Assembly (NCBI GenBank): GCA_002724635.1
Contig: PBPM01000001.1
Span: 1-43,715 of the forward strand
DNA length: 43,715 nucleotides
DNA from: Rhodospirillaceae bacterium
Lineage (GTDB): Bacteria; Pseudomonadota; Alphaproteobacteria; UBA6615
Direction of reading: 5' to 3'
The first letter of the stretch is position 1, and each line of letters opens with the position of its first letter. Of this stretch, positions 1 through 8,762 are shown piece by piece. Made by a program: the position numbers and the translations under genes. The notes beneath the pieces are model-generated. The model was not told where the DNA came from. It worked only from the letters and a program-made list of their open reading frames with translations, and did not search any database.

Positions 1-339
1 CAGGCGAACGCGTCGCTGCAGGCGCCGATCTTCGAGGACAAGGTCGTCGACTTCATCATCGAGATGGCCAAGGTCAACGAGCGCGAGCTTTCGCCGGAAG
101 AGCTGAATGCTGAGGCCGAAGCCGAGATGGCTGAGGTCGAGGCGAAGAAGAGGGCGCCTGCTAAGAAAACCACGACAAAGAAGGTTACGACGAAGAAGGC
201 TACGGCGAAGAAGACTACTAAGAAGAAGGCTACTAAGAAGAAGGCTACGGAGAAGAAACCCGCGGCCAGAAAGTCCGTCGCCAGGAAGCCCGCCGCTAAG
301 ACCAAAGCTAAGGGTGACGACGCGGCAGCGGATAAGTAG
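1..339 (+). CDS. tig: Trigger factor, C-terminal part (5' end outside the window)
   Basis: The reading frame is open from base 1 and ends at TAG 337-339. The first residues (QAPIFEDKVVDFIIEMAKV, ending in NERELSPEEL) match the end of the trigger factor C-terminal chaperone domain, the ribosome-bound peptidyl-prolyl isomerase that receives nascent chains. After about residue 45 of the visible part comes a low-complexity tail of roughly 60 residues made of Lys, Ala, Thr and Arg (AKKTTTKKVTTKKATAKK and similar), resembling histone H1-like tails. The tail is encoded by near-repeats of aagaaggctac, about bases 150-260. tig upstream of clpP-clpX-lon is a common order in proteobacteria. The N-terminal ribosome-binding and isomerase domains are not visible, so the identity rests on the C-terminal match and context. 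Confidence 0.88.
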   Translation, partial: QANASLQAPIFEDKVVDFIIEMAKVNERELSPEELNAEAEAEMAEVEAKKRAPAKKTTTKKVTTKKATAKKTTKKKATKKKATEKKPAARKSVARKPAAKTKAKGDDAAADK

Positions 340-356
340 GCGCTTCGGTCCGGCCC

Positions 357-384
357 CTTGCGGGGACTCGCTGTTAGCCTATCT
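357..384 (+). promoter_or_regulatory. Candidate RpoH (sigma-32) heat-shock promoter of clpP
   Basis: CTTG at 357-360, a 17-base spacer (361-377) and CCTATCT at 378-384 fit the alphaproteobacterial sigma-32 pattern CTTG-N17-CYTATNT at every fixed position. It lies between tig and clpP, about 45 bases before the clpP start, the expected place for a heat-shock start site. The downstream G of the longer consensus is absent. Pattern match by eye; no transcript evidence. Confidence 0.55.
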
Positions 385-429
385 CTTATGTACTGCTTTT
401 TTGGTCGGAGTACGGAGTAACCCAGCATC

Positions 430-1068
430 ATGGCGATTTATGAAGACCCGCGGATGAACGCCCTCGTGCCCATGGTCGTCGAACAGACGAACCGTGGCGA
501 GCGCGCGTATGACATCTATTCCCGCCTTCTCAAGGAACGGATCATCTTCCTGACCGGCCCGGTCGGCGACGAGGTGGCGAGTCTGATCTGTGCCCAGCTC
601 CTTTTCCTCGAGGCAGAAAATCCAAAAAAGGACATCAGCTTCTACATCAACTCGCCAGGCGGCATCGTTACTTCGGGTCTGTCGATCTATGACACCATGC
701 AGTACATTCGCCCCGACGTGGCGACCCTGTGCGTCGGTCAGGCGGCGTCCATGGGCTCGCTGCTCCTGTCGGGCGGTGCGGCGGGCAAGCGCTATGCGCT
801 GCCCAATGCGCGGATCATGGTCCATCAGCCTTCGGGCGGTTTCCAAGGTCAGGCGACGGACATAGAGATCCACGCTCAGGAGATTCTGAAGATCCGCCAG
901 CGTCTGAACGAGATCTACGCGGGCCATACCGGCCAGCCGGTCGAGAAGATCGCCGAGGCGCTCGAGCGCGATCGGTTCTACACCGCCGAGGAGGCACAAA
1001 AATTCGGCCTGATCGATGAGGTGGTCACCGAGCGCGCCGAGGCGTCGGAGGATGAGGAAAGTGAGTAG
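430..1068 (+). CDS. clpP: ATP-dependent Clp protease proteolytic subunit ClpP
   Basis: 212 residues, close to the usual length. ClpP forms the barrel-shaped serine peptidase that degrades unfolded or tagged proteins fed in by ClpX or ClpA. The catalytic triad is visible: Ser107 in GQAASMGS, His132 in MVHQPSGG and Asp181 in [11 protein letters not shown]. The oxyanion-loop sequence NSPGG is at 74-78. The short N-terminal stretch before [18 protein letters not shown] implies little propeptide. The C-terminus ends in an acidic EDEESE tail. It is followed by clpX on the same strand after about 150 bases, the usual partner arrangement. A heat-shock-type promoter lies just upstream. Confidence 0.98.
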   Translation: MAIYEDPRMNALVPMVVEQTNRGERAYDIYSRLLKERIIFLTGPVGDEVASLICAQLLFLEAENPKKDISFYINSPGGIVTSGLSIYDTMQYIRPDVATLCVGQAASMGSLLLSGGAAGKRYALPNARIMVHQPSGGFQGQATDIEIHAQEILKIRQRLNEIYAGHTGQPVEKIAEALERDRFYTAEEAQKFGLIDEVVTERAEASEDEESE

Positions 1069-1085
1069 TTACGGGACGCGTTCGT

Positions 1086-1113
1086 TTGCGACGCGAGGCC
1101 GGTCGTTTATCTA
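1086..1113 (+). promoter_or_regulatory. Weak candidate sigma-70 promoter for clpX
   Basis: TTGCGA (1086-1091), a 16-base spacer and TATCTA (1108-1113) lie in the clpP-clpX gap. Each box matches the consensus at only about half its positions. It is listed because the 151-base gap is longer than expected for pure read-through and a palindrome follows at 1124-1136. Confidence 0.28.
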
Positions 1114-1123
1114 ATTATTGATT

Positions 1124-1136
1124 GCTAACGGTTAGC
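1124..1136. repeat. 13-base palindrome GCTAAC-G-GTTAGC upstream of clpX
   Basis: GCTAAC (1124-1129) and GTTAGC (1131-1136) are perfect inverted half-sites around one central G. It sits about 85 bases before the chosen clpX start, in an A+T-richer gap. It could be an operator or a small RNA hairpin. There is no T-run after it, so it is not a convincing terminator. Confidence 0.5.
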
Positions 1137-1219
1137 TATTGTTCAATTGCATCTGACGGTGATTCGCTTCGGTGGTAGATACTGCCGAAATCCATGCCCC
1201 AGCACGGGACCATATTAGT

Positions 1220-2488
<1,269 letters not shown>

Positions 2489-2601
2489 TCCCTTTGCTGG
2501 ACTGCTTGTGGGCAGTTTCTCCCGACAGATTCCTCGAAAATCGGCGTTTATCCGCCGGTGTTCATAAATTGTTCCGTGCCCTTGAATGTCTGGCCGGCGC
2601 G

Positions 2602-2617
2602 AACCAAGTATTTGGTT
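2602..2617. repeat. Palindrome AACCAA-GTAT-TTGGTT upstream of lon
   Basis: A perfect 6-base inverted repeat with a 4-base centre, about 100 bases before the lon start in the 231-base clpX-lon gap. CTTGAA at 2581-2586 just upstream resembles a sigma-32 -35 element, but no matching -10 lies at the right distance, so a heat-shock promoter is not claimed here. The arrangement suggests an operator or processing hairpin in the lon leader. Confidence 0.45.
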
Positions 2618-2719
2618 ATGGCGCGACTCGTCAAACCGGCGTTCCTTGCCCGCTGTCCGTAAACCCCTGCGCGATGTTTTTGGTTATTCTTCTCCCGACA
2701 TTGCGAACCGGAATACAAA

Positions 2720-5134
2720 ATGACTGAACTCTCCAAAGGTGCGTTGTTTCCCGTCCTGCCGTTGCGCGACATCGTCGTCTTCCCGCACATGATAGTGCCG
2801 CTCTTCGTGGGCCGCGAGAAATCCGTGCGCGCGCTCGAAGATGTGATGGAGGACGACAAGCAGATCCTGCTGGTCACTCAGAAGGATGCCGGTGATGACG
2901 ACCCCACGCCTGCCGATCTCTATGACGTCGGCACCTTGGGCACCATCCTGCAGCTACTCAAGCTCCCCGACGGGACGGTCAAGGTCCTTGTCGAGGGGAG
3001 CGAGCGTGCCTCCGTGGTCGAGTTCACCGACAATCCGGACTTCTTTCAGGCGATCGCCGAAGTCCAGACCGATGCGCTGGAAGATGAGACTGAGACCGAG
3101 GCGCTCGGCCGCTCGGTGGTTACCCAGTTCGAGCAGTACATCAAGCTGAATCGCAAGGTTCCGCCCGAGGTGCTGGTCTCTATCAACCAGATCGAGGAGC
3201 CGGGCAAGCTCGCCGACACGATTGCCTCGCATCTGTCTCTCAAGATTCCCGAGAAGCAGGAGCTGCTCGAGGCGGACACGGTCCACAAGCGGCTCGAGAG
3301 AATCTACGCCTTTATGGAGAGCGAGATCGGCGTCCTGCAGGTCGAGAAGCGCATCCGCTCGCGCGTAAAGCGCCAGATGGAGAAGACACAGCGTGAGTAT
3401 TATTTGAACGAGCAGCTAAAGGCGATTCAGAAAGAGCTGGGCGAGGCCGAGGACGGTCGCGACGAGCTGCAGGAGCTGGAAGGCCAGATCGAGAAGACCC
3501 GCTTCACCAAGGAGGCGAAGGAAAAGGTCGGCCAAGAGCTCAAGAAACTCCGCAACATGAGCCCGATGAGCGCCGAGGCGACCGTCGTGCGCAATTATCT
3601 CGACTGGGTCTTGGCGATCCCTTGGAAAAAGCGTTCGCGGGTCAAGAAAGATATCACGGCGGCCCACGCGGTCCTCGACCAAGACCATTACGGGCTCGAA
3701 AAGGTCAAGGAGAGAATCCTTGAATATCTCGCCGTACAGCAACGCATGTCGAAGATTAAGGGACCGATCCTTTGCTTGGTAGGCCCGCCAGGCGTCGGCA
3801 AGACCTCGCTCGGAAAGTCAGTTGCGCGCGCCACGGGTCGCAAGTTCGTGCGTATGTCGCTCGGCGGCGTGCGTGACGAGGCCGAGATCCGCGGTCACCG
3901 GCGCACCTATATTGGCTCGATGCCAGGCAAAATAATTCAGGGTATGAAAAAGGCCGGGAGGTCTAACCCGCTCTTCCTGCTCGATGAGATCGATAAGCTC
4001 GGCGCCGACTGGCGAGGCGATCCTTCCTCGGCGCTGCTCGAGGTACTCGACCCTGAACAGAATAACTCCTTTCAGGACCATTATCTCGAGGTTGATTACG
4101 ACCTTTCCGACGTGATGTTCGTCTGTACGGCCAACTCAATGCGCATGCCCCAGCCCCTGATGGATCGGATGGAGATCATCCGTATCCCGGGCTATACCGA
4201 GGACGAGAAGGTCGAGATCGCCAAGCGCCACCTGATCGCTAAGCAGATGAGCGAGAACGGCCTTGAGGAAAAGGAGTGGTCGATCTCGGATTCCGCTCTA
4301 CGCGACGTGATACGCTATTACACCCGCGAGGCCGGCGTGCGCAGTCTCGAGCGCGAGATCGCCAACCTGGCCCGCAAGGTGGTTAAGGAAATCGCCGTCG
4401 AGAAGGACGTCTGGTCGGTCAAGGTCACGGTCAAGAATCTTGAAAAGTATGCTGGCGTCCGCAAGTTCCGATTCGGCGAGGCCGAGGCTGACGACATGGT
4501 CGGCGTGGTCACTGGCTTGGCCTGGACCGAGGTCGGCGGCGAGCTGCTTACGGTCGAGTCACTTCTCGTGCCGGGCAAGGGCAAGGTCACCGTCACGGGC
4601 AAGCTCGGCGAAGTGATGCAGGAATCGGTGAAGGCCGCCAACGCCTACGTGCGTTCGCGAGCCGTCGAGTTCGGCATTGAGCCGCCGCTGTTCGAACGCC
4701 GCGATATTCATGTCCACGTTCCTGAGGGCGCGGTGCCAAAGGATGGCCCTTCGGCTGGCGTGGCGATGATCACCTCCATGGTGTCCGTTCTGACACAGAA
4801 CCCGATCCGCAAGGATGTCGCCATGACCGGCGAGATCACCCTGCGCGGCCGGGTCCTTCCGATCGGCGGCCTCAAGGAGAAGCTCTTGGCAGCGCTGCGC
4901 GGTGGGCTGAAGACCGTGATTATCCCCAAAGATAACGAGAAGGATCTCGCGGACATCCCCGACAATGTCAAGAAGGGGCTCGAGATTATCCCGGCGACCA
5001 GCGTCGACGAGGTGCTTGAGCACGCTCTGAGCCGGCCTCTCGTGCCCATTGAGTGGGACGAATCGGCGCATCATTCGGCTTCGGTGACGGGCAATGAAGA
5101 CGAGCCGGATACCTCCGGCGTGGTGCGTCATTAG
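2720..5134 (+). CDS. lon: ATP-dependent Lon protease (LonA)
   Basis: 804 residues, a typical LonA length. It degrades misfolded and regulatory proteins in the cytoplasm as a hexamer. Order: N-terminal substrate-binding domain ([20 protein letters not shown] near the start), coiled middle region (about 190-310), AAA+ domain with Walker A GPPGVGKT at 355-362 and Walker [11 protein letters not shown], then the Lon protease domain with the Ser-Lys dyad at Ser678 (PKDGPSAG) and Lys721 (GGLKEK). The 43-residue dyad spacing is as in E. coli Lon. The C-terminal extension is short and acidic ([10 protein letters not shown]). The tig-clpP-clpX-lon-hupB order is standard for proteobacteria. Confidence 0.98.
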   Translation: MTELSKGALFPVLPLRDIVVFPHMIVPLFVGREKSVRALEDVMEDDKQILLVTQKDAGDDDPTPADLYDVGTLGTILQLLKLPDGTVKVLVEGSERASVVEFTDNPDFFQAIAEVQTDALEDETETEALGRSVVTQFEQYIKLNRKVPPEVLVSINQIEEPGKLADTIASHLSLKIPEKQELLEADTVHKRLERIYAFMESEIGVLQVEKRIRSRVKRQMEKTQREYYLNEQLKAIQKELGEAEDGRDELQELEGQIEKTRFTKEAKEKVGQELKKLRNMSPMSAEATVVRNYLDWVLAIPWKKRSRVKKDITAAHAVLDQDHYGLEKVKERILEYLAVQQRMSKIKGPILCLVGPPGVGKTSLGKSVARATGRKFVRMSLGGVRDEAEIRGHRRTYIGSMPGKIIQGMKKAGRSNPLFLLDEIDKLGADWRGDPSSALLEVLDPEQNNSFQDHYLEVDYDLSDVMFVCTANSMRMPQPLMDRMEIIRIPGYTEDEKVEIAKRHLIAKQMSENGLEEKEWSISDSALRDVIRYYTREAGVRSLEREIANLARKVVKEIAVEKDVWSVKVTVKNLEKYAGVRKFRFGEAEADDMVGVVTGLAWTEVGGELLTVESLLVPGKGKVTVTGKLGEVMQESVKAANAYVRSRAVEFGIEPPLFERRDIHVHVPEGAVPKDGPSAGVAMITSMVSVLTQNPIRKDVAMTGEITLRGRVLPIGGLKEKLLAALRGGLKTVIIPKDNEKDLADIPDNVKKGLEIIPATSVDEVLEHALSRPLVPIEWDESAHHSASVTGNEDEPDTSGVVRH

Positions 5135-5183
5135 GGTTGACTGCGACGCAACGCCGAGTCGGATGTGCATTTTTTCTGAAAAC

Positions 5184-5197
5184 CTTGGAAATCCAAG
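5184..5197. repeat. Palindrome CTTGGA-AA-TCCAAG between lon and hupB
   Basis: Perfect 6-base inverted repeat with a 2-base centre, 50 bases after the lon stop and just upstream of the hupB promoter candidate. A T-run (5170-5175) precedes it on the plus strand, so it could act as a weak terminator read from the minus strand, or as an operator over hupB. Function unknown. Confidence 0.4.
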
Positions 5198-5206
5198 CAG
5201 TTTCGT

Positions 5207-5236
5207 TTGACGGCTCGGAATCACGACACCTAGACT
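5207..5236 (+). promoter_or_regulatory. Candidate sigma-70 promoter of hupB
   Basis: TTGACG (5207-5212, 5 of 6 consensus bases), an 18-base spacer and TAGACT (5231-5236, 4 of 6). The implied start is about 65 bases before the hupB GTG. It is the best-looking promoter in the 176-base lon-hupB gap, consistent with HU being transcribed independently of lon. Confidence 0.48.
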
Positions 5237-5310
5237 CTTTGGACTGTTTGGATTCGGGCTTCATGCTCCAGAAATTGATCCATTGAACCAACCCACGAAG
5301 GGGGTCCCCA

Positions 5311-5583
5311 GTGAATAAGAACGATCTCGTCGCATCCGTTGCCGATTCTTCCGGACTTTCTAAGGCTGACGCCGGCAAGGCCGTCGACAGTGTACTCGAT
5401 AACATCACCAGCGCGCTGCAGGGAGGTACCGAAGTCCGTCTTGTCGGTTTCGGCACCTTCTCTGTTGCTCAGCGTAAGGCTACGACCGGCCGCAACCCGC
5501 AGACTGGTGCGACCATTCAGATACCGGCCTCGAAGCAACCCAAGTTCAAGGCGGGCAAGGCTCTTAAAGACGCCGTAAACTAG
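5311..5583 (+). CDS. hupB: DNA-binding protein HU
   Basis: 90 residues, exactly HU-sized. HU is a nucleoid protein that bends and compacts DNA without sequence specificity. The N-terminal helical dimer region (MNKNDLVASVADSSGLSKAD), the core motif VGFGTFSVAQRKATTGRNP and the proline-tipped DNA-binding arm (GATIQIPASKQPKFKAGK) are all present. The start is GTG at 5311, supported by a purine-rich ribosome site (aaggggg) about ten bases upstream and by the invariant MNKNDL beginning. It lies after lon, a widespread arrangement, with its own candidate promoter and a strong hairpin after its stop. Confidence 0.97.
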   Translation: MNKNDLVASVADSSGLSKADAGKAVDSVLDNITSALQGGTEVRLVGFGTFSVAQRKATTGRNPQTGATIQIPASKQPKFKAGKALKDAVN

Positions 5584-5608
5584 AACAGGCTTTCAATTCT
5601 TGCCTTAC

Positions 5609-5641
5609 GCGGGCTGGCCTCAGATTCTGCGGCCGGCCCGC
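5609..5641 (+). terminator. Strong hairpin after hupB, likely terminator
   Basis: GCGGGC-T-GGCC (5609-5619) pairs with GGCC-G-GCCCGC (5631-5641), an 11-base-pair stem with one G-U pair and an 11-base loop, 25 bases past the hupB stop. The following DNA (tacggtttg) has only a weak T-run, so termination may be partial or aided by Rho. It separates hupB from the tRNA-Val gene. Confidence 0.55.
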
Positions 5642-5694
5642 TACGGTTTGGGGGCTGGCCCGCTGCCCGTCATTTGCTATAGAACCGGCACTCC

Positions 5695-5770
5695 GGGCGG
5701 TTAGCTCAGCTGGCAGAGCATCTCGTTTACACCGAGAGGGTCGGCGGTTCGAACCCGTCACCGCCCACCA
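5695..5770 (+). tRNA. tRNA-Val (anticodon UAC)
   Basis: 76 bases with encoded CCA. The acceptor stem GGGCGGT (5695-5701) pairs perfectly with ACCGCCC (5760-5766); A5767 is the discriminator and CCA ends at 5770. The anticodon stem TCTCG/CGAGA encloses loop TTTACAC, giving anticodon TAC at 5728-5730. The T-loop GGTTCGAACCC is canonical. A -10-like TATAGA at 5678-5683 lies at the right distance upstream, without a good -35. The gene marks the left edge of an accessory pocket. Confidence 0.97.
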
Positions 5771-6128
5771 TCTTAATCCGCCGCCGAAGTTTTTCTGGGA
5801 TGTAGGGACCGGAAACAGTGGTCGTGATTTATCTCGACGGCCATTTGGACCTAATCTTCGGTTGTGGCGGAGGACATCCGCGAGACCGCTGACACGGTCT
5901 CGGCTGCGAGGAATACAGTCGTCAAATAGCCCCCAGACGTCGTCGACATGGCGAATTATACCGCCGGCCGCGGCAGCGTTGATCGGACTTATACCTTGTC
6001 TGGCGCGTGGGCTGAGGTGCTGCCGCACTTGCTTGCGGCTGCGTGACGCCATAGTTCAAGCGCCGAATGCATGATTAGGCCTTTCAGGTCGGGTTAGTTC
6101 TTGGAACAAAACAACGAAGGGCAGGGCG
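5771..6128. other. Gene-free stretch between tRNA-Val and the OsmC-like gene
   Basis: 358 bases without a convincing gene on either strand. It holds one notable element, the hairpin at 5881-5902, and a purine-rich site (cgaagggcagggcg) just before the OsmC-like start at 6129. The minus-strand open frame across here runs through the tRNA and is spurious. The fragmentary open frames give no recognisable protein; decayed coding sequence is possible but cannot be shown. Confidence 0.6.
5881..5902. repeat. Perfect 8-bp inverted repeat CGAGACCG-CTGACA-CGGTCTCG
   Basis: CGAGACCG (5881-5888) and CGGTCTCG (5895-5902) flank a 6-base loop. No T-run follows on either strand. It could be a hairpin in a tRNA read-through transcript, a small-RNA element or a protein site. 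Nothing else nearby explains it. Confidence 0.5.
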
Positions 6129-7322
6129 ATGGGCAAAACACCTCTCGAGGAAATGGGCGAGCCCCTCTACTACATCGCTAGCAACGCGGCCGAAGCGGGC
6201 TTCGCGATGCCGCCGAACCCGTATGGTCAGTCCCTTCGCACTTGGGTTCGCTCTCTGGGCGGCATGCAGAAGGAGGCGCTGGTCGTCAACGCGGCAACCG
6301 GCAGAGCCTGGCGTTTCGCCTGCGACGAGGGCTCTCATCTGGGCGGTTTTAACAAGGCGCCGAACCCGCTTACCTATCTCAGCGCCGGCATGATCTCGTC
6401 CTACATGAACGAGGTCATCGCTCTAGCCGAACAGCGCGGAATCGCGCTGCACGAGCTCGAGCTAGTGCTCGAGAACAGGTATTACCGCGACGGCGACTTC
6501 CGTAAGGGTACCATGGTCAGCGGCGCCAATGCGCCTGAGCTGACGGTCAACTGCGAGGCGGACTGTGATGACGCGACGATGCAGACGCTGCTCTACGGGG
6601 CCGTGGCAGCGGCACCGTTAAACGGTCTCGCTGTCGGCGAGCATCCCAGCCTGTTCGCGCTGGTCCACAATGGAAGGCCGCTGACCCCGACTGGGGTAAC
6701 GCCGCTCGGCGCCGAGCCTTTCCCGGACCCCGGCGACAACTTCTCGAACCTCGAGCGTTTGGCCGACAGTCCGGCGGCGGACGATCTTGTCCTGCTCATG
6801 CGCGAGGAGGGGCCTGCATATGACGCCTTCCTTCGCACTCGAGTGGCGACCGAGGCCGAGCGCGGTGACATCGCCAACCTGCACATGCACACGAGCTGCC
6901 TTCTACGCCCCGATGGCATCAAGCATATCATGAAGGAACAGTATGGCCCCGAAGCTCCAAGCTGGGAGTTCTTATCTTCCGAGGATAGCCGTGCGCCTGA
7001 TGCGGCGTCGCTGATCTCGGCCGGGATCGGGCTATGCTTCATGACCCAGATGGGGCGCTTCTCGAAGATGGCGAAGCTGCCGCTCACCCGCTACGCGATC
7101 GTGCAGGACACCCATTTCTCGCTTGGCGGCGCGTCCGGCGGTACCGGGCAGGCAGCCGTGGCACAGCCGGTTGAGACCCATGTCTATCTCGCGACCGATG
7201 CCGACGACGAGGTGGCTCAGAAGATCCTCGAGGTCGGCGAGCGGACCTGCTTCCTACACGCCTTCTGCCGAGACAGCCTGAAGCCGAAGGTGCGCGCTGG
7301 CAAGCGTGCAGGGGCGACCTGA
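6129..7322 (+). CDS. Two-domain OsmC-like protein
   Basis: 397 residues, about twice a normal OsmC/Ohr domain. OsmC proteins are cytoplasmic thiol peroxidases using two cysteines. Domain 1 (about 60-185) has the fold's pattern (GFNKAPNPLTYLSAGMISS, then ELELVLENRYY) but no cysteine at the peroxidatic helix, where serine and alanine stand. Domain 2 (about 270-390) has Cys303 in SAGIGLCFMTQMGRFSKMAKL-like context, Cys374 in GERTCFLHAF, and Cys380. So only the second half keeps a plausible peroxidatic/resolving pair. Start ATG 6129 has a purine-rich site upstream. It converges with the flavin monooxygenase gene, nine bases away. Whether it reduces peroxides or has another substrate cannot be told; the two-domain reading is by eye, and the family call is fairly sure. 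Confidence 0.72.
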   Translation: MGKTPLEEMGEPLYYIASNAAEAGFAMPPNPYGQSLRTWVRSLGGMQKEALVVNAATGRAWRFACDEGSHLGGFNKAPNPLTYLSAGMISSYMNEVIALAEQRGIALHELELVLENRYYRDGDFRKGTMVSGANAPELTVNCEADCDDATMQTLLYGAVAAAPLNGLAVGEHPSLFALVHNGRPLTPTGVTPLGAEPFPDPGDNFSNLERLADSPAADDLVLLMREEGPAYDAFLRTRVATEAERGDIANLHMHTSCLLRPDGIKHIMKEQYGPEAPSWEFLSSEDSRAPDAASLISAGIGLCFMTQMGRFSKMAKLPLTRYAIVQDTHFSLGGASGGTGQAAVAQPVETHVYLATDADDEVAQKILEVGERTCFLHAFCRDSLKPKVRAGKRAGAT

Positions 7323-7331
7323 CCGCGCGGA

Positions 7332-8567
7332 TTACTCCGCGGCGGCAGCGAAGTCCGGCGTTTCGAGTTCCGGTACCACCTTCTCCATGAAGAGCTGGAG
7401 TTCCTCCAGCATCTCGTCCTTGGGCTGCTGCGCCCAGTGCCAGATCAGGGTTATGTATTCACACGGCACGCGCGCATAGATGTCTTTCCAATCGGCGATC
7501 GCGTCATCGATGGTGCCGCCCAAGAAAAACTTGTGGTCAGTCATGGCCTTGAAGGCCGCCTCGGCGTCATTGTTGACCGGGTCCACATTGTGGTTCCCGA
7601 AGACCGAGTAGAAATTCTTGAAGATGTCGAGGTCATAGGCCCTTAGCTTGCGCTCGAAATCCTCGGTAGATTTGCCGATCCGTGTGTGTCGCACGATGTT
7701 CTGCATCTGCCCCAACTGCAGCAGGCGGCCGTACTTGGCGGCCTCCTCCGCATAGACTCCTGCCAGCTCGACTACCCCATCAGTGGGGTTGAAGTAGCTT
7801 GGCCGGAAGCCGTGTTTCGCCGCGAACTCGATGGTTGCGCGTGACCGTGCCACGGCACAGAAGACTGGCGGGTGCGGCTTCTGGTAGGGGCTCGGCACAA
7901 CGGAGATACGGCGCAATACGCCGTCGTCGTCGATCTCGCCCTTGGCACCGGCCTCGCGTGCGATCTCGTAGCCCTCATAATTCGCTATACCCGTCGCGTG
8001 CGGGTAGGGGGCCTGGTAGAATCTACCGTTGAGCTCTACCGAATCCTTGGTCCAGCAATCCAGCACCATCTCGACCCGCTCCTCGAAGATCTCTCGGTTC
8101 TTGGCGTCGTTAGCGCTGCCGTCCGAGACCGTGGCTACTGCGTCTGAGCCTTGGCCCAGAATGTTGGTCCAGCGTGACTGGTAACCGCGTGCGAAGCCGA
8201 CAAAGTACCGGCCATTGGTCAGGTGATCGATGATCGCGGTTTCCTCGGCCACACGGATCGGGTCGTGGGTTGCCATGACGTAGCCAAAGGCGCCGACATT
8301 AATGTTCTTGGTGTGCGCCGCCCAATGGGCATTCATGACGCCAGGGTTGGGGCCGACTTCGTAGCCTTCAGAATGCAGGTGATGCTCGATGGTGGACATG
8401 CCCCACACGCCCATCTGGTCGGCGGCCTTTAGGATGTCGGTCCACTCGTGGACGATTTTGTTGTAGAGGTCAGAATCGCGACCGATGGGTCGCTTCGCTC
8501 GGCGATCATGTTCGTCTTCGGCCGGAAAGACGGGGTAGAGCTGGACGATGACTTTGGGCGTTCCCAT
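7332..8567 (-). CDS. LLM-class (luciferase-like) flavin-dependent monooxygenase
   Basis: 411 residues. Bacterial luciferase-like TIM-barrel enzymes use reduced FMN or F420 to oxidise small organic substrates. Seen: the N-terminal strand VIVQLYPVFP, the substrate-pocket region STIEHHLHSEGYEVGPNPG, the cofactor-side segment VAEETAIIDHLTNGRYFVGF-like with GFARGYQ, the middle motif PHPPVFCAVARS, and the C-terminal FFLGGTIDDAIADW helix typical of this superfamily. There is no signal peptide or transmembrane segment. The start ATG (complement of 8565-8567) has a gaaggga ribosome site upstream. It is convergent with the OsmC-like gene and divergent from the esterase gene. The substrate is unknown; the family includes alkane, alkanesulfonate and aromatic monooxygenases, and none can be assigned here. 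Confidence 0.88.
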   Translation of the reverse strand: MGTPKVIVQLYPVFPAEDEHDRRAKRPIGRDSDLYNKIVHEWTDILKAADQMGVWGMSTIEHHLHSEGYEVGPNPGVMNAHWAAHTKNINVGAFGYVMATHDPIRVAEETAIIDHLTNGRYFVGFARGYQSRWTNILGQGSDAVATVSDGSANDAKNREIFEERVEMVLDCWTKDSVELNGRFYQAPYPHATGIANYEGYEIAREAGAKGEIDDDGVLRRISVVPSPYQKPHPPVFCAVARSRATIEFAAKHGFRPSYFNPTDGVVELAGVYAEEAAKYGRLLQLGQMQNIVRHTRIGKSTEDFERKLRAYDLDIFKNFYSVFGNHNVDPVNNDAEAAFKAMTDHKFFLGGTIDDAIADWKDIYARVPCEYITLIWHWAQQPKDEMLEELQLFMEKVVPELETPDFAAAAE

Positions 8568-8762
8568 GACGTATCCCTTCGAAAGCTGATTATTGGAAAT
8601 ATTCTGACACCACCGAACGCGGATGAACAGCTATCCATTGGATGGGTCTGCATCCCAACAACCGTCCAAAGTGCTCGGTAAGTCCTGATTGTTCGTCGGC
8701 CAGTCTATTTTGTATCATTCCTCCGCTTGCGAAACCTTGCAACCGTTCCCGGAGAGAGCCGA
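8568..8762. promoter_or_regulatory. Divergent promoter region between monooxygenase and esterase genes
   Basis: 195 bases separate the two divergent starts, enough for both promoters. It holds an 11-base palindrome ATCCA-T-TGGAT (8633-8643) and an overlapping inverted pair GGATG/CATCC (8640-8655), which may be operator half-sites. The plus-strand promoter candidate is listed separately. No regulator gene is adjacent. Confidence 0.4.
8689..8718 (+). promoter_or_regulatory. Candidate sigma-70 promoter of the esterase gene
   Basis: TTGTTC (8689-8694), an 18-base spacer and TATCAT (8713-8718, 5 of 6 consensus). The implied start is about 35 bases before the ATG at 8763, leaving room for the ribosome site ggagaga at 8751-8757. 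Confidence 0.4.

Noticed and set aside
107-457. Arg/Leu-rich open frame overlapping tig
   Set aside because: Frame-shifted reading of the lysine-codon repeats of the trigger factor tail.
2494-2727. Open frame of 77 codons between clpX and lon
   Set aside because: It runs into the lon start, has no ribosome site and no similarity to a known small protein.
5564-6052. Minus-strand open frame of 162 codons after hupB
   Set aside because: Its middle (TGSNRRPSRCKRDALPAELT) is the well-known false translation of the reverse strand of a tRNA gene, here tRNA-Val; it is not a protein gene.
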